A stretch of DNA of 64,000 nt from Allomuricauda sp. TY007 (GTDB lineage: Bacteria > Bacteroidota > Bacteroidia > Flavobacteriales > Flavobacteriaceae): the NCBI RefSeq assembly GCF_010468565.1, contig NZ_WUEG01000001.1:350590-414589 (forward strand). The letters run 5' to 3'. A program made the translations under genes and the position numbers. Shown here piece by piece: positions 7,447-17,408 of this stretch (position 1 is the stretch's first letter; the number at the start of each line of letters is the position of its first letter). The notes beneath the pieces were generated by a model. It worked only from the letters and a program-made list of their open reading frames with translations, did no database searches and was not told where the DNA came from.

Positions 7447-10062
7447 CTACTCCGAAGCTCCTTCATAAATCGCATTAAAAATCAGCTTGTAAGTTCCGCG
7501 AGGTTGCGCCCTAAATTGCGGACGGAACGCAAACAAAATTGCCGATCCTTTTCCGTATTTAGCTTTTACCATCGCAGGCTTTTTGGCAATATATTTATCT
7601 TCTCCCATGGCCCAACCACTCATTAATAGATCTTTGGCGGCATAGGTAGCGATTACTTCGACATCGGGTGCGGGTGCGTCTTTTATATCTTCTACACCAC
7701 CTTCACCTTTTTTGCTTTGTTTGTTAATGGTGAAGGCCCTACTTCTGTTAAATGAAACGGCAACCGTGTCTTTCATGCCAAAAGCCAATGGATGCGAAGT
7801 ATCCACACCAGCTTTGATCAAAGATCCCGGGATAAAGAAATCTTTGCTATCGGCACCTGCTACGGCATCACGCAAAGGCAATCCGAATTGTTCGATCACA
7901 AAATTGCTGGCAGCATCAAAAGCGATTAACGTTCCGCCTTCTTCCACATAGTCACTAAGGGCCACTGATCCTTTTAGGCCGATTCCGCCCGTGAATTTTT
8001 CGGGCATGCTCAAATTACTGTGTCCGTGCAAAATGGAACTTGGCCTTTGCGACGGGATAATGATGGCATCATACTGGGAAAGATCTTTGGTTTTAATATC
8101 GGCATCGTGCAGGGTGTCCATATCAAACTCATATTCGTCCATTACAAAACGAGTCCATCCTTCATCCATATTGGCCACCCAAGACTTGTACAAACCTACT
8201 TTGGGCAGATGGATTTTTTTCAATTGTACCTCTGGTTTGGCGGACAATCCAGTAAACTCAAGTCCGTATTCGTCGGCCAAGGATTCCATCATTTCTTTTT
8301 CTCCAGAAACAATATAAGATCCTGCGGGGAATGTTTCCTTGCCAGCTTTGAACTCGGTCATGCTTTTGTATGCGGTTCCACCGGCTTTCAGCACTTTGTT
8401 TGTGGCTACTACCGAGGCGTTGGTGTTAACGCTAAGTGCATATCCAAATGTACCATTTCTGTTTACGTCGCCTTCGTAGTACTTGACAAGACCAGTAACT
8501 TTTTCGGTTGGTGCCTTGAACGATTCGGAAATTTTGTCCACATCAATCCCCATTTGCATGGGCAAGGTCCATCCGGCCAAATCATATGGTGTGTCCGGAG
8601 GTCCTCCTGGATATTGAAAACGCGTTGGATAATTTTGTTTTTCCATGAGGTCCATCAAGTAAGGTCTAAAGGCTTGTGCCGTATAGATTATATAAGATCC
8701 CTCTTCGTATTCTTTACCGTTAACCGTAAAATTTCTGGTCGCTTTTTCAACTTCGATTCCACCTTGGAGCAATACGTTGACCAAGTTTACGGCCTCAAAA
8801 GAATCCCATTGTTCTTTACCGATGATATAGGCAAATAAACCTTCGGTTTTGCCTTTTTCAACAGAAGATTTACCCATCTTATAAATATTGTGCAGGTAGT
8901 TGCTTTTTCGGTCGGCGGCTAGGTCCAATGTGGCCCAAGTTGCTGTCAACATATAATCTACGGCATCCCTAAAATGGGATTCGCCCCCTTTCCATGGGTC
9001 TGGGTACATAATATCGGTTCCATCGGTCGGTGTGCCCCCAGCAACGGTTTTGGGCAATTTTTCGGGGTCATAGAATCTTGGGGTTGGGGTGGTGTGGCCT
9101 GTTTCGGTTAAAATACCGATCATGTTGTGGTAATAGGGCACGGTACGTCCTCCACCGTTCCAGAACATGGTATAAAAGTTATCGGCAATGGCACCGGGCA
9201 TATTTTCAAGGGAAAAACGCTTGGTCATGGCGGAGCCTACCTCGCTTACACCAGCTGTGATTGCCGGATGAATTCTCGGGTTAACCGGATCAGCGTATGG
9301 AGGGAGTGAAATCTTGGTCCAAGATGGGGAAGATTGGTGGTGATTGTACACAATCTGCGGATACCATTCGTTGTACAATATTTTGGTAACATTGTAGGTT
9401 TCTGGCATAATGTTCATAAACCAGTCCCTGTTGTTGTCGTGGCCCATATAATAATGGTACAAAATCGGGGGACGTGAAGTCTCGTAAGCAGTGCCTTGGT
9501 TTTTTCGGTACCAATCCACAACAATGTCCAGACCATCAGGGTTCATTACCGGCATGAGAAGGGTAATCACGTTTTCCCTGATTTTTTGCATTTCTGCTGT
9601 TTCGGATGTTGCGAGGGTGTAAGCCAGTTCGGAGGTCATTTGTCCGTGGGCCAGCTCCGTGGAGTGCATTCCACCATCTACCCAAACAATGGCTTTTCCT
9701 TCTTGCGAAAGCTTTACGGCCTCTTCGTCGTCAACTTGAACACGGGCAAGTTTGGTGCTGATGTCTTTCCACTTATCAAGCTGAGCTAAGTTTTCTTCTG
9801 TGGAGATGAACAATAGGTACATTTTACGACCTAGAACGGTTTCTCCAATTTCGATTTTTTTCACCCTATTGGAAGCGGCGTCCAATTGGGACAGGTAATC
9901 TTCAATCTGTGAATAATCGGCCAATTTGTAATCGGCTCCTACCCTAAATCCATATACATCTTCGGGGGAGGGGACTGTTTGTGCTACGGAAAAAGCAGCA
10001 CAAGACAAAGCCATTGCCGCGGAGAGCAGCAATGTTTTGAGGTTTGTAGTTTTAGAAATCAT
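7447..10062 (-). CDS. Secreted M14-family zinc carboxypeptidase-like protein
   Basis: Exported protein of 871 residues. A Sec signal peptide covers about residues 1-28 (LLLSAAMALSCAAFSVAQ). The M14 domain follows, with the zinc motif HxxE in GGMHSTELAHG near residue 133 and a third His in YNHHQSS. The catalytic Glu is plausibly in ILTETGHTTP. After about residue 420 comes a long C-terminal part of the GATase-like type found in this Bacteroidota subfamily. It probably degrades peptides or peptidoglycan outside the cytoplasm; the substrate is unknown. It is a single gene with its own terminator. Confidence 0.88.
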   Translation of the reverse strand: MISKTTNLKTLLLSAAMALSCAAFSVAQTVPSPEDVYGFRVGADYKLADYSQIEDYLSQLDAASNRVKKIEIGETVLGRKMYLLFISTEENLAQLDKWKDISTKLARVQVDDEEAVKLSQEGKAIVWVDGGMHSTELAHGQMTSELAYTLATSETAEMQKIRENVITLLMPVMNPDGLDIVVDWYRKNQGTAYETSRPPILYHYYMGHDNNRDWFMNIMPETYNVTKILYNEWYPQIVYNHHQSSPSWTKISLPPYADPVNPRIHPAITAGVSEVGSAMTKRFSLENMPGAIADNFYTMFWNGGGRTVPYYHNMIGILTETGHTTPTPRFYDPEKLPKTVAGGTPTDGTDIMYPDPWKGGESHFRDAVDYMLTATWATLDLAADRKSNYLHNIYKMGKSSVEKGKTEGLFAYIIGKEQWDSFEAVNLVNVLLQGGIEVEKATRNFTVNGKEYEEGSYIIYTAQAFRPYLMDLMEKQNYPTRFQYPGGPPDTPYDLAGWTLPMQMGIDVDKISESFKAPTEKVTGLVKYYEGDVNRNGTFGYALSVNTNASVVATNKVLKAGGTAYKSMTEFKAGKETFPAGSYIVSGEKEMMESLADEYGLEFTGLSAKPEVQLKKIHLPKVGLYKSWVANMDEGWTRFVMDEYEFDMDTLHDADIKTKDLSQYDAIIIPSQRPSSILHGHSNLSMPEKFTGGIGLKGSVALSDYVEEGGTLIAFDAASNFVIEQFGLPLRDAVAGADSKDFFIPGSLIKAGVDTSHPLAFGMKDTVAVSFNRSRAFTINKQSKKGEGGVEDIKDAPAPDVEVIATYAAKDLLMSGWAMGEDKYIAKKPAMVKAKYGKGSAILFAFRPQFRAQPRGTYKLIFNAIYEGASE

Positions 10063-10182
10063 TTTTTTGAGTTAGTTATAATTTGACTGAAATTTAAGCA
10101 TTTGTAGCGAGGATATTAAATTCAGTCGATTAGAATTGTTGTGGATGAGGTTTTTTGATGGATTTGCAATAAGATGGACAGA

Positions 10183-10593
10183 TTAATATTGTCCCAAATC
10201 AGGTGGTTTTCTTTTGGCCTTCTTCTCTGCAGTTTTCTTTTTGGACCGCAACCGTTTTTCTATGGACGATTTGGTGCGTTTGCTGGGTTTTCGCTTTTTG
10301 GGTATGGTGAGCGCTTTTTTCAAAAGGTCGAAAAAACGCTTTACCACTAAGTCTTTGTTTCTGTGCTGGCTTCGGGCTTCATCACATTGAAGAACCAAAG
10401 CGCCGTCATTAGTGAGTCGAGAATGGAGTTTTAGTAGAATTCGTTGTTTTTCTGTGTCGGAAAGTCCTTCGGAAGCAGGTATATTGAAAGTAAGTTCCAC
10501 TTTGGAGGAAACCTTGTTTACATGTTGCCCTCCGGCACCGCTGCTGCGCATGGCCTTAAACTGTAACTCCCTATGTATTTGTTTTTTGTCCAA
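10183..10593 (-). CDS. arfB: Peptidyl-tRNA hydrolase ArfB (stalled-ribosome rescue)
   Basis: Codon-independent release factor homologue that hydrolyses peptidyl-tRNA on stalled ribosomes. The GGQ motif is in RSSGAGGQHVNKVSSKVEL near residue 20, and the C-terminus is the expected basic tail (many K/R from about residue 95), which enters the mRNA channel. I choose the TTG at 10593, giving MDKKQIHRELQFKAM, because homologues start about ten residues before RSSGAGGQ. The longer ATG frame from 10701 would overlap the ABC gene by 131 bases. With the TTG start the overlap is 23 bases, suggesting coupling. Confidence 0.88.
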   Translation of the reverse strand: MDKKQIHRELQFKAMRSSGAGGQHVNKVSSKVELTFNIPASEGLSDTEKQRILLKLHSRLTNDGALVLQCDEARSQHRNKDLVVKRFFDLLKKALTIPKKRKPSKRTKSSIEKRLRSKKKTAEKKAKRKPPDLGQY

Positions 10594-11566
10594 CCTGAAG
10601 CCTTCTGTTGATGGTCTCCAAAGATACATTAAGAAAAATAGTAACTCCTTTTCCCTGTTTTTTATCGGAATTAAAAAAGATAACAGTGCCATCATCGGCA
10701 ACCCCCTCGTTTAAGTGATGACTGCCTTTAAAAAACGAGTTTGTAACCTCAATTTTTAGCCCAGAGGCATCGGAAAACTTGAACTCGTGGGGATATATCA
10801 GCACCGACCTTTCAATCTCAGAATATGATTTTAAAAGTTTCATGGGAACCTCGTTTACTTGCCCAAACAACGAGGCCGTATAGTAATTGGGTGGGTTTTT
10901 ATATAGATCTTGGGTGTTCTGGTTGGCAATAATATTGCCTTTGTCCAAAATTAGGGTACGCTCCGCAAAGGGCAGCACATCATTTGGGTCGTGGCTGGCG
11001 GTGAGTACGGTTATGCCCTGTTTTTTGAGGTACAAAAAGAGATTTCTTCGGAGGGAATTGCGTTTAAAGTTATCAATATGGCCAAAAGGCTCATCCAATA
11101 AAAGTATTTCCGGTTCTTGGGCTAAAACCCGAGCAAGCGCAACCCGCTGTTGCTGTCCCCCGCTGAGGTATTTTACCTTGGTCTTTGCATAAGGTTTCAT
11201 TTCAATCAAATCCAGCAGTTCGTTGATGCGTTCCTCGTGTGTTTCGCGTTCGAACACGGAAAGGAACTGACCTATGTTCTCCTCAACGGAAATGAAAGGC
11301 ATCAAATCAAAATCCTGAGCCAGATATTTCATGTACGGTTCACCGGGAACCAGATTAAAGTTGGGCCCTAATGCTTCGATATCACCCCAAAAAACCGAAC
11401 CTTCCTCTACATGAAGCAATCCGTAGATAATTTTTAATAAGGTGCTTTTTCCAGAACCACTTTCGCCCATCAAGGCAATATGTTCCCTTGGGGCCACTTC
11501 AAAAGAAATGTCCTTTAAAATATTCTGGTCTTGATAACCGAAAGAAGCTATATGGACTTTTAGCAT
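10571..11566 (-). CDS. ABC transporter ATP-binding protein
   Basis: Cytosolic ATPase subunit of an ABC system, 331 residues. Walker A is GESGSGKST near residue 36, the signature is LSGGQQQRVALARV near 134, Walker B is ILLLDEPFGHID near 155, and the H-loop is TASHDP. An extra C-terminal domain of roughly 90 residues follows position 235, as in MetN/PotA-like importers' regulatory domains. No permease gene is adjacent, so substrate and partner are unknown. Its 3' end overlaps arfB by 23 bases. Confidence 0.85.
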   Translation of the reverse strand: MLKVHIASFGYQDQNILKDISFEVAPREHIALMGESGSGKSTLLKIIYGLLHVEEGSVFWGDIEALGPNFNLVPGEPYMKYLAQDFDLMPFISVEENIGQFLSVFERETHEERINELLDLIEMKPYAKTKVKYLSGGQQQRVALARVLAQEPEILLLDEPFGHIDNFKRNSLRRNLFLYLKKQGITVLTASHDPNDVLPFAERTLILDKGNIIANQNTQDLYKNPPNYYTASLFGQVNEVPMKLLKSYSEIERSVLIYPHEFKFSDASGLKIEVTNSFFKGSHHLNEGVADDGTVIFFNSDKKQGKGVTIFLNVSLETINRRLQVGQKTNT

Positions 11567-11605
11567 AGAAGGTAAGGGCTACTAAAGTCGTAGCCCTAAA
11601 CAAAT

Positions 11606-13762
11606 TTAATCTTTAAACTCTTTGAGGACTGCTTGGTTGGGTAGCTCATCGTAACCCATGTTATAAAAGGTGAACCCAAAGATATCCGCGTATTGCTCTA
11701 TGGTTTTGCTAACTGGCGTACCTGCTCCGTGACCTGCGTTGGTCTCGATACGTATTAAAGTAGGTTGTCCCCCAGCCTGTTTTTCTTGTAATTCCGCGGC
11801 AAATTTAAAGCTATGCGCGGGAACCACACGGTCGTCGTGGTCTCCTGTGGTAACCAAGGTTGCTGGATATTCCGTGCCTTCCTTTACATTGTGCACAGGG
11901 GAGTATCCTTTAATGTAGTTGAACATTTCTTCACTGTCTTCGGAAGTTCCGTAATCGTAGGCCCATCCCGCTCCTGCGGTAAAAGTATGATAGCGCAGCA
12001 TATCCATTACGCCAACGGCGGGCAATGCCACTTGCATCAAATCGGGGCGTTGGGTCATGGTGGCACCCACTAACAAACCACCGTTGGAACCGCCACGAAT
12101 GGCCAAATATTCTTTTGAAGTGTATTTGTTGTCAATCAAGTATTCGGCAGCGGCGATAAAGTCATCAAAAACATTCTGCTTTTGAAGTTTGGTGCCTGCT
12201 ATGTGCCATTTTTTACCGTATTCACCACCTCCCCTAAGGTTAGGAACGGCATATACACCGCCTTGCTCCATCCAAACCGCATTTACAATGCTAAAGGACG
12301 GCGTTAAACTAACATTGAAACCGCCATAACCATAAAGAATCGTAGGGTTTTTACCGTTAAGCTCGGTTCCTTTTTTATACGTAATGATCATCGGTACTTT
12401 GGTGCCGTCTTTTGAGTTGTAGAAAACTTGTTCTGATTGATAATCGTCTGGATCAAAATCAATTTGAGGTTTCCAGTATTGCTCGTATTCGCCAGTTTCC
12501 ACATTATACTTGTACAAAGAACCTGGGGTGTTGTAATTGGTGAAGGAAAAATAAAATTCCTTGTCCTCTTTTTTGCCGCCAAAACCCCCTGCGCTTCCTA
12601 CACCGGGCAACGTTACTTCGCGGACCAAATTGCCCTCATAATCATATTGAAGCACTTTGGAAATGGCATCCACCATGTATTCGGTAAAGAAATAACCTCC
12701 GCCTGTTCCAGCGGTCAACACATTTTCGGTTTCTGGAATTAGGTCTTCCCAATTATCGGGGGTTGGGTTTGCAGCATCGACCACCACAACTTTTTTGTTG
12801 GGAGCCTCTCGGTTGGTTACCAAATAAAGTTTGGACCCTTCGTTGTCGATTACATAGGTGTCAGAATCGGTATCATCTAGAATAGTGACCAACTCAGGGT
12901 TTTCTTGGGAAAGATCCATCATAAACAATTTGTTCCCAGATGTAGAAATGGATGCCGAGATGAACAAGTATTTTTGATCTTCAGAAACGGAACCACCTAC
13001 GTAACGGTGTTTTTCTTCTGGAGTGCCGCCAAAAATGATTTTATCTTCGGATTGAGGCGTGCCCAATTTGTGGTAATATAATTTATGTTGGTCCGTTTTT
13101 GCAGAAAGTTCGCTTCCCTCTGGTTTGTCGTAACTGGAGTAGAAAAAACCATCATTTCCCTTCCAAGAAATTCCACTGAATTTGATATCGACCAAGGTGT
13201 CCTCCACAATTTCTTTGGATTTTGCATCGATGACGATGCCCTTGCGCCAATCACTTCCGCCCTCGGAGATAAGATAAGCGGCTTTGGAGCCATCTTTGGT
13301 GAAACTAAGGCCCATCAAGGACGTGGTACCATCTTCGGAAAAAGTATTGGGGTCCAAAAAGACCTCTTCTTCGCCATCATCTTTTTTTCGGTAAACGACA
13401 TATTGGTTTTGCAGCCCGTTGTTTTTGTAGTAATAGGTGTAGTCTCCTTCTTTAAATGGGGAGCCTACTTTTTCGTAGTTCCAGAGTTTTTCCAGTCGGT
13501 TTTTTAAATCTTCGCGGAACGGGATTTTTTCCAAGTACCCGAAGGTGACTGAATTTTGCTCTTTTACCCAAGCTTCGGTCTCCTCGCTTCGGTCGTCCTC
13601 CAACCAGCGGTAGGGGTCGGGCACATCTGTTCCAAAATAATTATCAACGGTGTCAACCTTTTTGGTTGTAGGGTAGTTCACAGTAATGGGTTCTCTTTTT
13701 TTAGTGTTTTCCTGGCAGGCTGCAAATAAAACCAAAGCAGCCAACAGACTTATGTTTTTCAT
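11606..13762 (-). CDS. Prolyl oligopeptidase (S9A family), lipoprotein
   Basis: Serine peptidase cleaving after proline in small peptides. The 718 residues are in the usual POP range. The N-terminus [14 protein letters not shown] is a lipoprotein signal with lipid Cys near residue 16, so it is exported. A seven-bladed beta-propeller region follows ([11 protein letters not shown] is the family's classic opening). The catalytic domain has Ser in [10 protein letters not shown] near residue 550, Asp in [10 protein letters not shown], and His in NAGHGAG. The gene stands alone between asd and the ABC gene on the same strand. Confidence 0.93.
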   Translation of the reverse strand: MKNISLLAALVLFAACQENTKKREPITVNYPTTKKVDTVDNYFGTDVPDPYRWLEDDRSEETEAWVKEQNSVTFGYLEKIPFREDLKNRLEKLWNYEKVGSPFKEGDYTYYYKNNGLQNQYVVYRKKDDGEEEVFLDPNTFSEDGTTSLMGLSFTKDGSKAAYLISEGGSDWRKGIVIDAKSKEIVEDTLVDIKFSGISWKGNDGFFYSSYDKPEGSELSAKTDQHKLYYHKLGTPQSEDKIIFGGTPEEKHRYVGGSVSEDQKYLFISASISTSGNKLFMMDLSQENPELVTILDDTDSDTYVIDNEGSKLYLVTNREAPNKKVVVVDAANPTPDNWEDLIPETENVLTAGTGGGYFFTEYMVDAISKVLQYDYEGNLVREVTLPGVGSAGGFGGKKEDKEFYFSFTNYNTPGSLYKYNVETGEYEQYWKPQIDFDPDDYQSEQVFYNSKDGTKVPMIITYKKGTELNGKNPTILYGYGGFNVSLTPSFSIVNAVWMEQGGVYAVPNLRGGGEYGKKWHIAGTKLQKQNVFDDFIAAAEYLIDNKYTSKEYLAIRGGSNGGLLVGATMTQRPDLMQVALPAVGVMDMLRYHTFTAGAGWAYDYGTSEDSEEMFNYIKGYSPVHNVKEGTEYPATLVTTGDHDDRVVPAHSFKFAAELQEKQAGGQPTLIRIETNAGHGAGTPVSKTIEQYADIFGFTFYNMGYDELPNQAVLKEFKD

Positions 13763-13839
13763 GTTTTATCGGATTGATTCGGATAAAAATACCACAAAAC
13801 ACACAAACCTATTGGCCGAAGTCGATGCTTTAACGAATT

Positions 13840-14853
13840 TTATGAAACGGCTTCGGAAGTATTCGAAACCAAGTTGTTTTCCACCAAATACTCCGCAATC
13901 TGCACAGCGTTGGTGGCAGCTCCTTTTCTTAGGTTGTCCGCCACAATCCACATGTTCAAAGTATTCGGTTGGGTTTCGTCTCTACGAATCCTGCCCACAA
14001 AAACATCATCCTTGCCATTGGCAAAAACAGGCATGGGGTAGGTGTTGGTTTCAGGATTGTCCTGCACTACGATTCCGGGGGTTTCGCTTAGGAGTTGTCT
14101 TACTTCTGCCAAATCAAAATCGTTGTGGAACTCCACATTCACGGATTCCGAGTGCCCACCGGCAGTAGGAATACGCACTGCGGTTGCGGTTACCGAAAAT
14201 GTACGGTCGTCCAATATTTTTTGAGGCTCCCTGGCCAATTTCATTTCTTCTTTAGTGTAGCCATTCTCCAAAAACACATCGCAATGGGGCAATGCATTGC
14301 GGTTGATTGGATGGGGATATGCCTTTTCGCCTTCGATTCCAGCCGCTTCGTTCTCCATTTGCTCCACGGCCTTAACCCCCGTTCCCGAAACGGATTGATA
14401 GGTAGAAACTACCACACGTTTCATCTGATATTTTTTGTGGAGCGGGTCTAACGCCAATACCATTTGAATGGTGGAGCAGTTAGGATTTGCTATAATTTTG
14501 TCCTCTGCGGTAAGTTCACTTGCATTGATTTCCGGCACCACCAATTTTTTGGTCGGGTCCATTCGCCAAGCGGATGAATTATCGATTACTGTGGTTCCCA
14601 CTTCGGCAAATTTTGGCGCCCATTCCAACGAGGTGTCGCCACCTGCGGAGAAAATGGCAATATCGGGTTGGGCGGCAACGGCATCTGCCAAACCGATTAC
14701 GGTATGCTCCTCGTTTTTATAGGTGAGTTTTTTGCCCACGGAACGCTCCGAGGCAACCAACAACAATTCTGAAATAGGGAAGTTGCGTTCTTCCAAGACT
14801 TTCAACATAACTTCGCCTACCATTCCGGTGGCTCCAACTACTGCTACTTTCAT
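13840..14853 (-). CDS. asd: Aspartate-semialdehyde dehydrogenase
   Basis: NADPH-dependent reduction of aspartyl phosphate, the branch point to lysine/diaminopimelate, threonine and methionine. It has 337 residues. The Rossmann start is VAVVGATGMVGEVML, the active-site Cys126 lies in ANPNCSTIQ, and the catalytic His segment is in RIPTAGGHSESVNVEF. The upstream promoter is close to consensus. Diaminopimelate supply links it functionally to the nearby alanine racemase, but they are not one operon. Confidence 0.95.
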   Translation of the reverse strand: MKVAVVGATGMVGEVMLKVLEERNFPISELLLVASERSVGKKLTYKNEEHTVIGLADAVAAQPDIAIFSAGGDTSLEWAPKFAEVGTTVIDNSSAWRMDPTKKLVVPEINASELTAEDKIIANPNCSTIQMVLALDPLHKKYQMKRVVVSTYQSVSGTGVKAVEQMENEAAGIEGEKAYPHPINRNALPHCDVFLENGYTKEEMKLAREPQKILDDRTFSVTATAVRIPTAGGHSESVNVEFHNDFDLAEVRQLLSETPGIVVQDNPETNTYPMPVFANGKDDVFVGRIRRDETQPNTLNMWIVADNLRKGAATNAVQIAEYLVENNLVSNTSEAVS

Positions 14854-14873
14854 CGTAAAATTATTTCTTGTCG

Positions 14874-14904
14874 CAAAGGTACTTTAGTCAGCGGTTTAAA
14901 CAAG
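14874..14904 (-). promoter_or_regulatory. Promoter of asd
   Basis: On the minus strand CTTG, 19 bases, then TACCTTTG: a perfect -7 TAnnTTTG and a 3-of-4 -33 element at exact Bacteroidota spacing. The -7 box ends 20 bases before the asd ATG. Confidence 0.6.
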
Positions 14905-14940
14905 CTTTTTCTTTATGAATAATCAAAAAACAACAAAATG

Positions 14941-14989
14941 TTATAAATAAAACAACCATCAACATGTTAGCGAAAACACATTGATGGTT
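14941..14989 (-). terminator. Terminator downstream of mscL
   Basis: AACCATCAA pairs with TTGATGGTT across an 18-base loop and is followed on the minus strand by GTTTTATTTATAA, 57 bases beyond the mscL stop. Confidence 0.55.
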
Positions 14990-15045
14990 TTTAATGGTTA
15001 TTGTGATGTAGCGGACTGCCGAACTCTATTCAGCATCAACGATTT

Positions 15046-15453
15046 TTATTTCTTCAACAAATCGCGGATTTCTGCCAACAGCTCCTCTTGGGTCGGACCC
15101 TTTGGAGCTTCTGGAGCAGGCTCCTCTTTTTTCTTCATTCTGTTTACGGCCTTGACTACAAGGAACATAACAAATGCGACGATGATGAAGTCGATGACAT
15201 TGGTAAGGAATGCACCGTAAAGCACGGCTATTTCCCCAACGATTTCACCTGCATCATTCGGAGTTCCTTCCGTGATCACATATTTCAAATCGTTGAAATC
15301 CGATTTGAACAACAGGCCAATCAATGGTGAAACAATTCCCCCGGTAAATGAAGAAACCACTTCTTTGAAAGCGGCACCCATGACGAAACCTACGGCGATA
15401 TCCACCAGGTTCCCCTTCATGGCAAATTCTTTAAACTCTTTTAAAAATCCCAT
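15046..15453 (-). CDS. mscL: Large-conductance mechanosensitive channel
   Basis: Homopentameric inner-membrane channel that opens under membrane tension on hypo-osmotic shock. The 135 residues match MscL length. N-terminal amphipathic segment FLKEFKEFAMKGNLVDIAVG, pore-lining TM1 with VGFVMGAAFKEVVSSF, a periplasmic loop rich in acidic residues, TM2 FIIVAFVMFLVVKAVNRMKKKEE, and a C-terminal helix (LLAEIRDLLKK) that forms the cytoplasmic bundle are all visible. It has its own terminator and is monocistronic. Confidence 0.96.
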   Translation of the reverse strand: MGFLKEFKEFAMKGNLVDIAVGFVMGAAFKEVVSSFTGGIVSPLIGLLFKSDFNDLKYVITEGTPNDAGEIVGEIAVLYGAFLTNVIDFIIVAFVMFLVVKAVNRMKKKEEPAPEAPKGPTQEELLAEIRDLLKK

Positions 15454-15505
15454 TTTATAGTTGAGTATTGGTTAATCGTAAACAAATTAAGCAAAAAAGA
15501 TAATA

Positions 15506-16615
15506 TTAAGCCCCGATAAGAACTCTTTTTACCCGTTGGGATATGGCGGTGAGAATCTCGTAGGATATGGTGTTTGCCGACGAAGCAAAGCTTTCCGCAG
15601 AATTGTTTGGACCGAATACAATAACCTCATCCCCTTCTTGGCAGTCTATTTTTGTTACATCTACCATGATCATGTCCATACAAACGTTTCCAATGATGGG
15701 TGCTTTTTCACCATTAATCACAACAAAACCTTTACCTTTTCCATATTGTCTCCCAATGCCATCTGCATGGCCTATGGGGAGTGTGGCACTTTTTATGGGT
15801 CGATTGGATTTATAGGCCCGGTTGTACCCTACGGATTCTTGGGCATCAATTTGATGGATTTGTGAGATGATGGTTTTGAGTGTGGCCACAGGTTTTAATT
15901 GTGCATCCACTTTGGCGTGATTGCCATAACCGTACAGGCCGATCCCGCTACGTACCATTTCAAACTGTGCTTCGGGATAATTGATGATGCCCGAAGTGTT
16001 CAACATATGCCTCATTGGTGCATAGTCTAGCTTTTTGCTGAGCGCACCACTTAAATTTTTGAACGAATTGATTTGAAGTAAACTGAAATCACATTCATTG
16101 GCATCTTCCGAAGCGGCCAAATGCGAAAAAGTCGAAACTATTTTGATGCATCGGTTGCGCTTGGTTTCCTTGGCAATAAAATCAACATCAGCCTCAGAAA
16201 AACCCAAACGGTTCAATCCTGTATTGAACTTAATATGAATCGGGTAATCATGTTGATTCGTTGCTTTAGTGGCTTCAAGAAATTGATTCAAAATATTCTT
16301 GGAATAAATGCTGGGCTCCAAACGATGCACTATTAAATCATCAAAATTGGATGCCAAAGGGTGCAATACCAAAATAGGTGTTTTAATTCCTGCCTTGCGC
16401 AATAAAACGCCTTCACTTACATAAGCAACGGCCAAATAATCGACACCCAATTGCTCCAGTTTTTTGGCAATGGCAATCATATCGCTTCCGTAGGCAAAAG
16501 CTTTTACTACCCCCAAAAATTTGGTTTCTGGTTTTATTTTGGATCGCAAATAGTTGTAGTTGTGTTCCAAGGCCGAAAGATCCAAAACCAAGGTAGTTTC
16601 TCCGACCTTACTCAT
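15506..16615 (-). CDS. alr: Alanine racemase
   Basis: PLP enzyme making D-alanine for peptidoglycan. The 369 residues include the Schiff-base Lys38 in [13 protein letters not shown] (Phe replaces the usual Asn of VKANAYG) and the second catalytic base Tyr in ESVGYNRAY near residue 263. [14 protein letters not shown] is the conserved C-terminal barrel motif. It is a stand-alone Alr rather than a MurF fusion. Its start overlaps the tdk stop by 4 bases, so tdk-alr are translationally coupled. Confidence 0.94.
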   Translation of the reverse strand: MSKVGETTLVLDLSALEHNYNYLRSKIKPETKFLGVVKAFAYGSDMIAIAKKLEQLGVDYLAVAYVSEGVLLRKAGIKTPILVLHPLASNFDDLIVHRLEPSIYSKNILNQFLEATKATNQHDYPIHIKFNTGLNRLGFSEADVDFIAKETKRNRCIKIVSTFSHLAASEDANECDFSLLQINSFKNLSGALSKKLDYAPMRHMLNTSGIINYPEAQFEMVRSGIGLYGYGNHAKVDAQLKPVATLKTIISQIHQIDAQESVGYNRAYKSNRPIKSATLPIGHADGIGRQYGKGKGFVVINGEKAPIIGNVCMDMIMVDVTKIDCQEGDEVIVFGPNNSAESFASSANTISYEILTAISQRVKRVLIGA

Positions 16616-17253
16616 TGGTTTTTGTCTTTTTTGGTGTCCACTTCTTCCGATTCCACATCCATTTCCTTTATTTTTTCGCGCAGCATGGCCTTGTAAAATG
16701 CAGCCCTGCTCAAAGGTTCGTACTCTTCGGTTTCACCCAAAAGCACCAAGTTATCGTTAAGGGATTTTCTAAAACTGTAGTTCGCCAAATTCCCGGTTCG
16801 GGTACATACGGCATGTACCTTGGTCACATATTCTGCCGTTGCCATTAATGCGGGCATGGGTCCAAAGGGGTTACCCTTAAAGTCCATATCCAATCCGGCG
16901 ACCACTACACGAACGCCCCTGTTGGCCAAGTCGTTGCATACGGTCACGATTTCATCGTCAAAAAACTGGGCCTCGTCAATGCCTATTACATCGCAATCGT
17001 CCGCCAAGAGCCGAATATTGGCCGCGGCGGGAACGGGGGTGGACCTGATTTCGTTGGAATCGTGGGATACGACCATATCTTCATGGTAGCGGGTATCCAC
17101 AATGGGCTTGAATATTTCCACTTTTTGTTTGGCGAATTGAGCCCGTTTCAGTCGTCGGATCAATTCTTCGGTCTTTCCCGAAAACATGGAACCGCAGATA
17201 ACCTCAATCCATCCAAACTGTTCTTTAGGGTTTACTGTGTTTTCGAGAAACAT
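16612..17253 (-). CDS. tdk: Thymidine kinase
   Basis: Salvage enzyme phosphorylating thymidine with ATP (type II TK). The P-loop is [10 protein letters not shown] at residues 21-30, and the catalytic/Walker B region is [15 protein letters not shown] start at Met 17253 ([17 protein letters not shown]), the family N-terminus in this phylum. A longer frame begins at 17307, but a -7 box at 17305-17312 would place transcription start inside it. The lasso region that holds four zinc Cys in E. coli TdK shows only one Cys here (AVCTRTGN), so structural zinc is probably lost. First gene of tdk-alr. Confidence 0.93.
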   Translation of the reverse strand: MFLENTVNPKEQFGWIEVICGSMFSGKTEELIRRLKRAQFAKQKVEIFKPIVDTRYHEDMVVSHDSNEIRSTPVPAAANIRLLADDCDVIGIDEAQFFDDEIVTVCNDLANRGVRVVVAGLDMDFKGNPFGPMPALMATAEYVTKVHAVCTRTGNLANYSFRKSLNDNLVLLGETEEYEPLSRAAFYKAMLREKIKEMDVESEEVDTKKDKNQ

Positions 17254-17304
17254 ACCGTATTTTTGAAAGAAATTGTTTGTTTTCCCGTTATATTGGGACG
17301 ACCA

Positions 17305-17312
17305 CAAAGCTA
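17305..17312 (-). promoter_or_regulatory. Candidate -7 box for tdk-alr
   Basis: TAGCTTTG on the minus strand, a perfect TAnnTTTG, lies 51 bases before the chosen tdk start. No good -33 partner is seen at 19 bases. Confidence 0.45.
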
Positions 17313-17408
17313 CTAAAAAATTGCCCCCCTGTTTTCAATAAGATTTTAACCTTTTGTTGATAGGGTTTTTGCAAAATCATTATATTTTTATAGTAAAGAA
17401 GAAAAGCT

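Noticed and set aside
8020..8838. 272-residue plus-strand open frame
   Set aside because: It lies fully antisense to the M14 peptidase, whose signal peptide and zinc motifs are clear. The product has Cys/Phe/Ile-rich, non-protein-like composition.
11574..11598. Terminator between prolyl oligopeptidase and the ABC gene
   Set aside because: AGGGCTAC/GTAGCCCT can pair, but no T run follows on either strand, so it is not a convincing intrinsic terminator.
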